From the NCBI GenBank assembly GCA_963843385.1, contig CAWJJY010000005.1, positions 806,001 through 870,000 on the forward strand: a DNA stretch of 64,000 bases. Direction: 5' to 3'. The DNA is from CAVOHU01 sp963843385 (GTDB lineage: Bacteria; Acidobacteriota; Vicinamibacteria; Vicinamibacterales; JAKQTR01). A program made the position numbers and the translations under genes. The notes beneath the pieces are model-generated. The model saw only the letters and a list, made by a program, of their open reading frames with translations, ran no database searches and was not told the DNA's origin. Below are positions 25,257 to 34,091 of the stretch, in pieces (the first letter of the stretch is position 1; each line of letters starts with the position of its first letter).

Positions 25257-26876
25257 ATGCTACTCACCCGGCTGGACGCAGAGTCGATCGACATGGTGGT
25301 CAAGACGCTCAAGGAATTCGCGGCCCGCGAGGCCCCGCTCGATCGCCGTCTGAAGTGGGACGAGACCGACACGTGCCCGGCGGACGTGGTTCGCGCCATG
25401 CTCGGCCCGGAGGTTGGCCTCCATCTGGTTTTCCTTCCCGCCGCATACGGCGGCATGGGCGGTGGCGCGTACGACGTGTACCGGCTGTCGGCGGAGTTTG
25501 CCAGGATCGATCTCGGCCTGGCGACCTCGATGCTGGCTGTCGCGCTCGGGACCGATCCGATCCGCGTCGGGTGCACGCACGAGCAGAAGTCGCGGTGGAT
25601 CACCCGGATTGCCGAGGAGGGGTTGATTGTCGCCTACGGCGTGACCGAGCCGGAGGCGGGGTCCAACGTCCAGAACCTGAAGACCGAGGCGACTCGCATC
25701 ACGGACCAGGACGGGCGGATCACGCACTATCGCCTGAACGGCGTGAAGCAGTTCATCTCGAACGGCTCGATTGCCGACCTCTACACGATTCTCGCCAAGG
25801 CGCCCGACGGGCCCACCTTCTTCGTCGTCGAGCGCAATACCCCCGGGCTCACGCCTGGCCGGCACGAGATCAAGCACGGCATCCGGCTGTCCGATACCGC
25901 GCAGGTCCTGCTCCAGGACGTCGTGATCCCGGCGACGAACATCGTTGGCGTGCGGGAGGGCGACGGGCTGAAGCAGGCGAACGAAGTGTTCGGCTTCACG
26001 CGCCTGATGGTCGCGGCCTTCGGCCTCGGTGCGGGCCAGGCGGCGCTCGAGCGGGCGATCGCGTACTCCAGGCAACGCAAGCAGTTCGGCACCTTCTTGG
26101 CCGAGAAGCAGGGGTTCACGCACAAGCTGCTGGTGCCCGACAGCGTGCGGCTCGCGGCCGCGAAGGCCTACATCGAGTATGTCTCCGACCTGCTCGACGG
26201 CGGGACCGTTGATCGCCAGGTCGAGGGGTCGATCGCGAAGCTGTTCGCCACCGAATGCGGCAATGCGGCGGCCGACCATGCCGTGCAGGCGCTGGGCGGG
26301 TACGGGTACTGCGTGGACTTCGAGGTCGAGAAGATCCGGCGCGACGCGCGCATCCTGACGATCTACGAAGGCACCTCCGAGATCCAGCAGAGCATCATCG
26401 GCATCTTCCGGATGCGCGAGATCGTCAGGAGCAAGGGCCAGTTCTACCTGCGCATGGCCGAGCAGGTCGAGCCGCTCGTCGAGGTCGGCGGCCCGCAGGT
26501 GGCGCAGGCGGCGCGGTTCCTCGCGGATGCCACGCAGGCGGCGTACCGCGCGAAGCTCGTCCGGCAGCAGCACGTGGCGTTCGAGTTTGCCACGGCGATG
26601 GTGGACGTCGAGACGGCGGTGGCCCTGGCCGTAGCGGCACACGACGGCGATGAGTTGCTGAAGGCGCAATCGCGCCTCTATGCGAGCCAGGTGGCCCTTG
26701 GCGTGCCGGCCCGGATTCTCGCGGTCATGAGCGCATCGAGCCGGGTGGGCGCCGACGAATTCTCGCGCCTGCAGCGGCTCGGCAACCTCGACGGCGCCGT
26801 CGCGATGCAGGCGGGCCGCCTGGCCGACATGGACCGGGTCGCGGCGGCCATCACCGGCCTTCAGATCGTCGAGTAG
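25257..26876 (+). CDS. Acyl-CoA dehydrogenase family protein
   Basis: This 539-residue flavoprotein has the usual three-domain form. YGVTEPEAGSN and FISNGS lie in the FAD/substrate domain, SRQRKQFGTFL in helix form, and IYEGTSEIQQ with its glutamate in the catalytic-base region. It is longer than the common 380-residue type because of a C-terminal helical extension of about 140 residues, as in very-long-chain and FadE-like enzymes. It forms the 2,3-double bond of acyl-CoA. The acyl carrier protein gene lies convergent on the other strand. Confidence 0.92.
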   Translation: MLLTRLDAESIDMVVKTLKEFAAREAPLDRRLKWDETDTCPADVVRAMLGPEVGLHLVFLPAAYGGMGGGAYDVYRLSAEFARIDLGLATSMLAVALGTDPIRVGCTHEQKSRWITRIAEEGLIVAYGVTEPEAGSNVQNLKTEATRITDQDGRITHYRLNGVKQFISNGSIADLYTILAKAPDGPTFFVVERNTPGLTPGRHEIKHGIRLSDTAQVLLQDVVIPATNIVGVREGDGLKQANEVFGFTRLMVAAFGLGAGQAALERAIAYSRQRKQFGTFLAEKQGFTHKLLVPDSVRLAAAKAYIEYVSDLLDGGTVDRQVEGSIAKLFATECGNAAADHAVQALGGYGYCVDFEVEKIRRDARILTIYEGTSEIQQSIIGIFRMREIVRSKGQFYLRMAEQVEPLVEVGGPQVAQAARFLADATQAAYRAKLVRQQHVAFEFATAMVDVETAVALAVAAHDGDELLKAQSRLYASQVALGVPARILAVMSASSRVGADEFSRLQRLGNLDGAVAMQAGRLADMDRVAAAITGLQIVE

Positions 26877-26920
26877 CCGGAGCGCCACGCCGCGCCGGCA
26901 GGCCGTGGCCGCCAGCCGTC

Positions 26921-27190
26921 TCAGGGTACTGGTGTCCGCGCGGCCGTCAGCCCGCGGAGCGCTTCGACCGCGTCGCGCACGCTCTTCACGTACTTCCCGG
27001 TGTCGTGCGGGATCGACAGGTCGAATGCCTGCTCGAACTCGTGGAGCAGCTCCCGGCAGTCGAACGAATCGACGCCGAGGTCGGCAAACGTCGAGTCGAT
27101 GCTGACCTGCCCGGGGTGGAGCCGCTGGTGCCCGGTGATGAGGTCGATGACGCGCTGCTCGAGGATGTCTGGTATCACGGATGATGGCAT
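26921..27190 (-). CDS. Acyl carrier protein
   Basis: This 89-residue protein has the phosphopantetheine attachment serine in DLGVDSFDCRELLHEFEQ. The helical pattern and the C-terminal KSVRDAVEAL fit the ACP fold. ATG 27190 was chosen over a start 10 codons upstream because a purine-rich GAGGGAGC lies in front of it. It is not next to fatty-acid synthase genes, so it is more likely a specialised carrier. It is convergent with the acyl-CoA dehydrogenase, 44 bases apart. Confidence 0.88.
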   Translation of the reverse strand: MPSSVIPDILEQRVIDLITGHQRLHPGQVSIDSTFADLGVDSFDCRELLHEFEQAFDLSIPHDTGKYVKSVRDAVEALRGLTAARTPVP

Positions 27191-27406
27191 AATCGTGCTC
27201 CCTCGCTCACGCGGCCCCAATCTTACGCGCGTGCCTCCGGCGACTCAAGCAGAGGGTGCGGTATAGTATCTTCGGGCCGCGTCGAGCTCGCCGGACTTCG
27301 TGCCCACCCTTGCAGTCATAGCGCCGCCTCGCCAGGGCGGGCGCCCGCCAATCATTGACCCGGCAGGCCTTGCGGACCGCAGCTCCCGGGCCTCGGAGGA
27401 GAGGCT

Positions 27407-29638
27407 ATGAATACCAGAACGTCGACCATCATCTGGACGCACATCGACGAGGCGCCTGCCCTGGCGACCTGTTCGCTCTTACCCATCGTCCGGGGCTTCA
27501 CGAAAGGGACTGGCGTCTCGGTCGAAACTCGGGACATCTCGCTCGCAGGCCGCATCATCGCCAACTTCCCGGAGAACCTGACGCCGGAACAGCGCATTCC
27601 GGACAACCTCTCGCTGCTCGGCGAGCTGACGCAGTCGCCCGACGCCAACATCATCAAGCTGCCGAACATCTCGGCGGCGATTCCGCAGCTCAAGGAAGCC
27701 ATCAGGGAACTCCAGGCGAAGGGCTACAGGATTCCGGACTATCCCGAGGCCCCGAAAGACGATGCCGAGAAGATCCTCCAGACGCGTTTTGCGAAGGTGC
27801 TCGGCAGCGCAGTGAATCCAGTCCTCCGCGAGGGCAACTCGGATCGCCGTTCGCCCCTGTCGGTGAAGGCGTTCTCGAGGAAGCACCCGCACAAGCTGGG
27901 CGCGTGGGCGCCCGGCTCCAAGGCCCATGTCGCGCACATGACCGCCGGGGACTTCTACGGCAGCGAGACGTCGGCAACCGTCGAGCGGGCGACCGAGGTC
28001 CGTTACGAGTTCGTCGCCGCTGCCGGAGCGATCACGATCCTCAAGAAGAAGATGGGCCTGCTCGACGGGGAGATCCTCGACACGTCGGTCATGCACGTCA
28101 AGGCGCTGCGCGAGTTCTACCAGGATCAGATCGACGCGGCGAAGAAGAGCGGGCTGCTCCTGTCCCTGCACCTCAAGGCCACCATGATGAAAGTGTCCGA
28201 CCCCGTCATGTTCGGACACGCGGTGACGGTCTTCTTCAAGCCGGTCTTCGAAAAGCACGCCGCCGTGTTATCGCAGCTGGGCGTGAACCCGAACAACGGG
28301 CTGGGCGACCTCTATGCCAAGCTCCAGGGCCTGCCGGCCGACAAGAAGACGGAGATCGAGGCTGACATCAAGGCGGTCTACGCCGACCGCCCCGCCCTCG
28401 CGATGGTGGATTCCGACAAGGGCATCACCAACCTCCACGCGCCGAACGACATCATCGTGGACGCCTCGATGCCGGTCGTGGTCCGCGAGTCGGGCCGCAT
28501 GTGGGGTTCGGACGGCAAGCTGCACGAGACCGCTGCGATGATCCCCGATCGCTGCTACGCCACCATCTACAAGACCATCTTCGAGGACTGTCAGCAGCAC
28601 GGCGCCCTCGACCCGGCGACGATGGGCAGCGTGCCGAACGTCGGGCTGATGGCGAAAAAGGCCGAGGAGTACGGGTCCCACGACAAGACGTTCATCGCGC
28701 CGGGGGCCGGCACGATCCGGGTGGTCATCGAGCCCACGGGAGAGACCCTGCTCGAGCAGCACGTCGAGGAGGGCGACATCTTCCGCTCCTGCCAGACGAA
28801 GGACGTCGCGATCCGCGACTGGGTCAAGCTGGCCATCAAGCGCGCCAGGGCCACGGGCGCACCCGCGGTGTTCTGGCTGGACAGGAACCGCGCCCACGAT
28901 GCGCAGGTGATTGCGAAGGTCGAGACCTGCCTGAAGGATCACGACACGAAGGGCATCGAGATTCGCATCCTGTCGCCCGTGGATGCGATGAAGGTCTCGC
29001 TCGAGCGCATCCGCAGGGGCCAGGACACCATCTCGGTTACCGGCAACGCGCTGCGCGACTACCTGACCGACCTCTTCCCGATTCTCGAGATCGGCACCTC
29101 GGCCAAGATGCTCTCCATCGTGCCGCTGCTCGCCGGGGGCGGCCTGTTCGAGACGGGCGCGGGCGGTTCGGCGCCGAAGCACGTGCAGCAGTTTCAGAAG
29201 GAAGGTTACCTGCGGTGGGATTCGCTCGGTGAGTTCTCGGCGCTGACCGCGTCGCTCGAACACATCGGCAGCACGTTCCAGAATGCGAGGGCGGCGCTGC
29301 TGGCCGAAACGCTCGACCAGGCGGTCGGGAAGTTCCTGGACAACAACAAGTCACCGGCCCGCAAGGTGGGCGAGATCGACAACCGCGGCAGTCACTTCTA
29401 CCTCGCGATGTACTGGGCCGAGGCGCTGGCCGCGCAGACGAAGGACAAGGAGCTGCAGGCGCGCTTCGCGACTGTGGCGAACGAGCTTTCCCGGAACGAG
29501 GCGAAAATCAACGCCGAGCTGATCGCGGCGCAGGGCCGGCCGGTGGACATGGGCGGGTACTACCTGCCCGACCTCGGGAAGACGACCAGGGCCATGCGCC
29601 CCAGCCCGACGATGAACGCCATCATCGACGCCCTCTGA
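27407..29638 (+). CDS. icd: Isocitrate dehydrogenase, monomeric NADP-dependent type
   Basis: This 743-residue protein belongs to the large single-chain isocitrate dehydrogenases, as shown by its length and by motifs such as NFPENLTPEQRIPDNL, REGNSDRRSPLSVK and FWLDRNRAHDAQVI. It converts isocitrate to 2-oxoglutarate and CO2 with NADP+ in the TCA cycle. Regions around SHFYLAMYWAEALAAQ and VDMGGYYLPD match the conserved C-terminal part. GGAGAGG lies before ATG 27407 and a strong terminator follows. It appears complete. Confidence 0.95.
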   Translation: MNTRTSTIIWTHIDEAPALATCSLLPIVRGFTKGTGVSVETRDISLAGRIIANFPENLTPEQRIPDNLSLLGELTQSPDANIIKLPNISAAIPQLKEAIRELQAKGYRIPDYPEAPKDDAEKILQTRFAKVLGSAVNPVLREGNSDRRSPLSVKAFSRKHPHKLGAWAPGSKAHVAHMTAGDFYGSETSATVERATEVRYEFVAAAGAITILKKKMGLLDGEILDTSVMHVKALREFYQDQIDAAKKSGLLLSLHLKATMMKVSDPVMFGHAVTVFFKPVFEKHAAVLSQLGVNPNNGLGDLYAKLQGLPADKKTEIEADIKAVYADRPALAMVDSDKGITNLHAPNDIIVDASMPVVVRESGRMWGSDGKLHETAAMIPDRCYATIYKTIFEDCQQHGALDPATMGSVPNVGLMAKKAEEYGSHDKTFIAPGAGTIRVVIEPTGETLLEQHVEEGDIFRSCQTKDVAIRDWVKLAIKRARATGAPAVFWLDRNRAHDAQVIAKVETCLKDHDTKGIEIRILSPVDAMKVSLERIRRGQDTISVTGNALRDYLTDLFPILEIGTSAKMLSIVPLLAGGGLFETGAGGSAPKHVQQFQKEGYLRWDSLGEFSALTASLEHIGSTFQNARAALLAETLDQAVGKFLDNNKSPARKVGEIDNRGSHFYLAMYWAEALAAQTKDKELQARFATVANELSRNEAKINAELIAAQGRPVDMGGYYLPDLGKTTRAMRPSPTMNAIIDAL

Positions 29639-29662
29639 AGGGGCCGGGACGGGTTCACGACA

Positions 29663-29694
29663 CGACAATGCCCACCTCGCGGTGGGCATTGTCG
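29663..29694. terminator. Strong hairpin terminator between icd and LVIVD gene
   Basis: A perfect 14-bp stem (29663-29676 with 29681-29694) with loop TCGC lies 24 bases after the icd stop. The genes on either side converge, so it probably ends both transcripts. A short pyrimidine run (TCTCT) follows on the plus strand. Confidence 0.85.
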
Positions 29695-29755
29695 TCTCTG
29701 GCTCCATTCGAAGGCCCCGACGGCGGGCCCTCCGGAATTTCACGGATGGTCCGGG

Positions 29756-31114
29756 TTATCGGGCCGTCGGCGCAGGTGCATCAGGGCCCGTGTACCGCAG
29801 GATGAACAAGCCCCACTGCTTGTTGGAGATGTAGATGTTGCCTCGCGTGTCCACCAGCACGTCTTCCGACTGGCTGACGAGCTTGTCGTACGGCTGCGGC
29901 ATGCGCCGCGTCGATGGAGTCGGCGGGATGAACCATCCCGTCTCCTTCGGCAGGCGCGGGTCCTTGATGTCGAAGACCCGCAGGCCCGCATTGAAATACG
30001 TCAGGTAGATCAAATCGGCCTGCTTCTCCACGTCGGGATTGTGCTGGAGACTGTTCGTATTGTGAGGTCCGAACCGGCCGCCCTTGTCGCAGAAATCGGT
30101 GTATGGCTCGTCGCTGACGGAGGCGCCGGTGTCGGCAGGGTCGAGATGAGCATCGGCTTGGCCGGGTCCTTGATGTCGACCAGCCCGGTGAGGAACAGCG
30201 CCGCCCTTGCACGCGAGCGCGCCCTCCGCCGTGTCGCCGCCTCCGGTGCCCTCTCCATTCACGAACATCAGGGACTTGCCGGGGATGGGCGTCACGCTGT
30301 GCACGGGGATGTTCGTGCCGAAGGGCGGGCTCGCGGTGAACTGGCCGACGAGCTTCGGTGTCGACACGTCGCTGACATCCAGAATCACAGCGGCCGGGCT
30401 GTAGCCGAGGTAGGCGCGATCACCTTCGATCGTGGCTGGCCCGTGGAACCCGTAGATGGGAGCGGGCAGCGGCGGCTCGCCGTCCTTCTGCCCGGGCATC
30501 CACCAGCGGCCCGCTTCCTTCGGATGGCTCGGATCGCTGATATCGAGGAACACCAGGATCTGCCCCTTGTATCCCGGCATGCCCGCGGACATGTTGACGT
30601 ACTTGCCGCCCGGGTAGCTGTCGCGATGGGTGCCGGTCGCGCCCGTCTTCCACCACGACACCTGCTTCGGGTTCACCGGATCGCTGATGTCCCAGATGAG
30701 CACACCTTCGTTGACCACCTTGTTCGGGTCCCCCCCGTAGCCGGCCCGATCCTGAAGCGGCGTCACCATGATGTCGCCGTGGAGATCCAGCTGGCCCGTC
30801 GAGGTGTTGGGCGGGCCGGGGATGAACTTCACGTACCGCGGGTTCTTCGGGTCGGTGACGTCGACGATGCTCCAGCCGTGGGCGGTGAAGTGGCCGAGGT
30901 AGAGATACCAGCGATCGCCGACGTGTTTGATCGCCATCTTGAAGGCTTCGCGCCCGCCCAGATCGCTGTATCCAATCGGCGTCATGTTGCTGGCTTTCCA
31001 GCCTGCCGGAATCTGATCGGCGTAGCCGTACGGCGCAAGGAGCGCGACGGCGCCCACGGTCAAGGCGGACCAGAGGACGGTGCGCCTGAGAGATCCACTC
31101 CGTCGCCAATCCAT
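29756..31114 (-). CDS. Secreted LVIVD-repeat beta-propeller protein, with an internal out-of-frame stretch
   Basis: From ATG 31114 (ribosome site GGGAGGG) the protein is about 452 residues. It has a signal peptide (about 9-32) and several LVIVD-type repeats of the form WSIVDVTDPKNPRYV, LIWDISDPVNPKQV and ILDVSDVSTPKLVG, which form a propeller. It is probably a periplasmic or surface protein of unknown function. Between about 30204 and 30120 the main frame reads a repeat-less segment, while another frame gives GLVDIKDPAKPMLISTLP, a perfect repeat. Two compensating one-base indels explain this, and the total length remains a multiple of three. Confidence 0.85.
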   Translation of the reverse strand: MDWRRSGSLRRTVLWSALTVGAVALLAPYGYADQIPAGWKASNMTPIGYSDLGGREAFKMAIKHVGDRWYLYLGHFTAHGWSIVDVTDPKNPRYVKFIPGPPNTSTGQLDLHGDIMVTPLQDRAGYGGDPNKVVNEGVLIWDISDPVNPKQVSWWKTGATGTHRDSYPGGKYVNMSAGMPGYKGQILVFLDISDPSHPKEAGRWWMPGQKDGEPPLPAPIYGFHGPATIEGDRAYLGYSPAAVILDVSDVSTPKLVGQFTASPPFGTNIPVHSVTPIPGKSLMFVNGEGTGGGDTAEGALACKGGAVPHRAGRHQGPGQADAHLDPADTGASVSDEPYTDFCDKGGRFGPHNTNSLQHNPDVEKQADLIYLTYFNAGLRVFDIKDPRLPKETGWFIPPTPSTRRMPQPYDKLVSQSEDVLVDTRGNIYISNKQWGLFILRYTGPDAPAPTAR

Positions 31115-31416
31115 TTCGTCCCTCCCGTCGATGCAAAGACATGCGTGACCGACAGAATCCAGAGACACGTGGCCGAGCAGTCCGATTGCTCGAACAGGTG
31201 AGCGGGAATCTACCGTTTCAAGAACAGCCCTGCGGAGAACCTTAGGCCGGCTGGCCTCGGGTGTCAATCGCAGATTGCGCGGGCCGCTGTGCGGGTGAGG
31301 CCATGGGAGAGGGCCGCGTGGCGCCCCGTCTGCACCTGGGCGGCGAGCCACGACCGGGCGGTGCGGGAGCGTCGCCCCTCGAACGCGAGTCCGTCATTCG
31401 GCGCGGATCGCCAGAC
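31115..31416. other. Intergenic region, 302 bases
   Basis: It lies between the LVIVD gene and the end of the second hybrid kinase, both on the minus strand. It should hold the LVIVD promoter. No distinct element or RNA gene was recognised. Confidence 0.5.
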
Positions 31417-33465
31417 CTAGTCCTTGTCGAGAACGCTCCGGACTTTCTTCAGAAACACCTGGGGGAGGAATGGTTTCGCGAGAAAGTTGATCCCGGGCTC
31501 CAGCACGCCGAGCTTGGCGATCATTTCATCGGTGTAGCCGGAGACAAAGAGCACCTTCAGCCCGGGCCGTACGGCCTCGAGCTGCTGAGACAACACCCGG
31601 CCGCTGACGCCCGGCATGATCACGTCTGTGATGACCATGTCGATCCCGTGCGGGTCGCGCGTGAACAGATCCAGCGCGGTCCTGTCGTCTTCGGCGTCGA
31701 ACACTCGATAGCCGTTCTTCCTGAGCAGACCGACTATGATCCGCCGGACCGCTTCCTCGTCCTCCACGACGAGAATGGTCTCCGAAGCCGGGCCGGCCAT
31801 CGCGGGCGGCGAAGGCGCTTCCTGACGTGCTGCCGTCAATCCCGACTCGGGCAGATAGATCCTGAAGGTGGTGCCCAGCCCGGGCTCGCTGTAGACCCGG
31901 ATATCGCCGCCCGCCTGTTTCACGATGCCAAAGACCGTCGCCAGACCGAGCCCGGTGCCCTTGTCTCTCCCCTTCGTGGTGAAGAACGGCTCGAACATGT
32001 GCTGCATCGTGTCTTTGTCGATACCCGTCCCGGTGTCGCTCACGGCGATCATCACGTGCCGGCTTGCAGGCACGGCGAGGGGCGGACTCATCCCCTCCTG
32101 CTCTCCGATCGTGTTGCTCGTCTCGACGACGAGAGTGCCCCCATTTGGCATGGCGTCCCTGGCGTTCACGGCGAGGTTCATGATGACCTGCTCGAGTTGG
32201 CCGGGATCCACCTTCACGCAATCGGGCGCCGCCTCGAGCTTCATGACCAGGTTGACGTCCTCGCCGATCATCCTGCCCAGCATCTTCTTGAGAGTCCCGA
32301 GCTGATCGTTGACGCTCAGCACCACCGGCTCGCTGACCTGCTTTCGGCTGAACGCGAGCAGCTGCTTGGTGAGCCCCGCGGCCCGCTCGCCCGCGGCCAC
32401 GATGTCCTTGATGTCGGGACGAAGAGGGTGGTTCGGGGGGAGATCCAGCATCGCCTGGTTGCCAAGGCCCAGAATCACGGTGAGCAGGTTGTTGAAATCG
32501 TGCGCGATCCCGCCGGCGAGTCTGCCCACGGCCTCCAGCTTCTGAGCCTGCTGGAATTGGGCCTGGATCTTCCTTCGCTCCTCTTCAGCGAGCCTGATGT
32601 CGGTGATGTCGCGTATCGTGACCAGGATCAGTTCCTGGCCTCGGAGCCTGATGACATCCATGTTCACGCGGGCCTGGAACACGCTGCGGTCCTGACGCAC
32701 CAGGCCGGTCTCGCGGTCCTCCACTTTCCCGGAGTGGCTCAGCTCGGCCAGCAGTTCTTCCCTGCACGCAGCGTCGGAGTACAGATCGCGTGTGTTCGTG
32801 CCGAGGAGATCCTGTGCCGAGTACCCCAGCAATCCCAGCATCCGGGCGTTGAACGAATAGATCTGCCCTGCCGCGTCCGTCACGACGATCCCTATCGGGA
32901 CACTCTCGAACAGAAGCCGGTAGGTCTCCTCGCTCTGCCGCAGCACTTCTTCCATCCGCTGACGTTCTGCGATCTCCTTTGTGAGGCTTTCGTTCAATGC
33001 GGAAAGCTCGGCAGTACGCGCCTCGACCAGTTCCTCGAGGCGATTGCGGTATCCCGCCAGCTCCTTTTCCGCCCGTCGTCGCTCGGTGACGTCTTCGAAC
33101 ACTCCCAGGACGCCGCTGATCCGCCCGATCTCGTCCGTCAGCGGAATCTTCGAGGTGTCAACCCACAGGAACGTCCCGTCGAGCGCGGTGTGCGGCTTCA
33201 GGGTGTCGCCCCAGAACGCCTCGTCTCCGAACGTGTCGAAGCGGATCGTCTGTCGGCCCTGATTGAACATCCACTCGGCTTCGAGCGTGTCGTCACGTAC
33301 CCGATCCGGGGTGATCGGAGCCTGGGCCTGGCTCGCGCCAACCTGGTGAGCCGGCACGAGGAGCACCGGCTCGGCGGCAGGCGGCCGGCCGGGAGGCGGG
33401 ACCGGGTTGTCCCCCCTGGCTGTCAGCACGGATGCGGTCAGCGCGAGTGCGGCAGGAATCCTCAA
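31417..33465 (-). CDS. Hybrid histidine kinase with a foreign cytochrome-like N terminus
   Basis: The protein has 682 residues from a TTG start at 33465. Residues 1-17 resemble a signal peptide. Residues about 60-92 (EAEWMFNQGRQTIRFDTFGD, then EAFWGDTLKPH) resemble the N-terminal region of an acidobacterial c-type cytochrome family, not a kinase. At about residue 95 the sequence becomes the last half of a PAS domain (FLWVDTSKIPLTDE, then GVFEDVTERRRAEKEL). A coiled linker, a full PAS (175-295), HisKA (His322), ATPase and a receiver with TDVIMPG follow. The chimera suggests that a deletion joined two genes. No convincing ribosome site precedes the TTG. Confidence 0.8.
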   Translation of the reverse strand: MRIPAALALTASVLTARGDNPVPPPGRPPAAEPVLLVPAHQVGASQAQAPITPDRVRDDTLEAEWMFNQGRQTIRFDTFGDEAFWGDTLKPHTALDGTFLWVDTSKIPLTDEIGRISGVLGVFEDVTERRRAEKELAGYRNRLEELVEARTAELSALNESLTKEIAERQRMEEVLRQSEETYRLLFESVPIGIVVTDAAGQIYSFNARMLGLLGYSAQDLLGTNTRDLYSDAACREELLAELSHSGKVEDRETGLVRQDRSVFQARVNMDVIRLRGQELILVTIRDITDIRLAEEERRKIQAQFQQAQKLEAVGRLAGGIAHDFNNLLTVILGLGNQAMLDLPPNHPLRPDIKDIVAAGERAAGLTKQLLAFSRKQVSEPVVLSVNDQLGTLKKMLGRMIGEDVNLVMKLEAAPDCVKVDPGQLEQVIMNLAVNARDAMPNGGTLVVETSNTIGEQEGMSPPLAVPASRHVMIAVSDTGTGIDKDTMQHMFEPFFTTKGRDKGTGLGLATVFGIVKQAGGDIRVYSEPGLGTTFRIYLPESGLTAARQEAPSPPAMAGPASETILVVEDEEAVRRIIVGLLRKNGYRVFDAEDDRTALDLFTRDPHGIDMVITDVIMPGVSGRVLSQQLEAVRPGLKVLFVSGYTDEMIAKLGVLEPGINFLAKPFLPQVFLKKVRSVLDKD

Positions 33466-33637
33466 AACGAGGGATCGTCGAGCCCTCGTGTGCTCCTGGT
33501 AGCGTGCCCCGGTCGGGGCTCTCGTGGTTACGGTGTTCCGAGCAGCCGATTGGTGACAACGGCGCCGGGCGCCGCGGTGCCCGGGCGTGCTTGGCGGGAG
33601 GACGGCCGGGTCGAATCGGCGCGCCGCGGGCCCTCGC

Positions 33638-33669
33638 TTGACTCTATACTCAGGTATAGAGTTGATACT
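33638..33669 (+). promoter_or_regulatory. MerR-type promoter and operator of the metal operon
   Basis: A TTGACT -35 (33638-33643) and a GATACT -10 (33664-33669) are separated by 20 bases, or 19 if TGATAC is the -10. This is longer than the 17 of ordinary promoters. Between them lies a perfect 9-bp inverted repeat, ACTCTATAC (33641-33649) and GTATAGAGT (33654-33662). Overlong spacer plus internal dyad is the hallmark of MerR-activated promoters. The dyad resembles lead/zinc (PbrR/ZntR) sites as much as copper sites. Confidence 0.85.
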
Positions 33670-33686
33670 TGGTGACGGAGGCTGTG

Positions 33687-34091
33687 ATGAGGATTGGGAC
33701 GGCTGCAGAACAGGCGGGCGTCAATGTCCAGACGCTGCGCTATTACGAGAGGCGGGGGCTGCTTCCGAGCCCGCCACGACGCGAGTCGGGCTATCGCGAT
33801 TTCCGGGATGAGTCGGTACGCATCGTGAGGTTCGTCAAGCGGGCGCAGGATCTCGGCTTCACGCTCGACGAAGTGGAAGAACTGCTCCGCCTGCGGAACG
33901 ACAGGCGGCGCGATCGCGCGCGGGTCCGGGCGGTAGCCGAACGGCGAATCCGCCAGATCGACGGAAAGATCGCCGAACTGCAGGCGATGAAGACGGCGCT
34001 GTCCCAGCTGGTCCACTGCTGTCACGAAGGCTCGACCCTCGAATGCCCGATTATCGAGGCGCTCGACGGCGCGGGGGTGGCGGGCCGATGA
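33687..34091 (+). CDS. MerR-family metal-responsive regulator
   Basis: This 134-residue protein has an N-terminal winged helix (MRIGTAAEQAGVNVQTLRYY, then ERRGLLP), a coiled dimerisation helix (about 75-110) and a C-terminal metal loop HCCHEGSTLECPII whose cysteines suggest a soft metal ligand. ATG 33687 places the domain at residue 1. The in-frame start at 33669 lies inside the promoter. Its stop overlaps the ATPase ATG (ATGA). It should repress without metal and activate with metal, through the dyad at 33641-33662. Confidence 0.92.
   Translation: MRIGTAAEQAGVNVQTLRYYERRGLLPSPPRRESGYRDFRDESVRIVRFVKRAQDLGFTLDEVEELLRLRNDRRRDRARVRAVAERRIRQIDGKIAELQAMKTALSQLVHCCHEGSTLECPIIEALDGAGVAGR

Noticed and set aside
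31261..33675. An 804-codon open frame on the plus strand
   Set aside because: It mirrors the second hybrid kinase on the opposite strand and has no recognisable domain.
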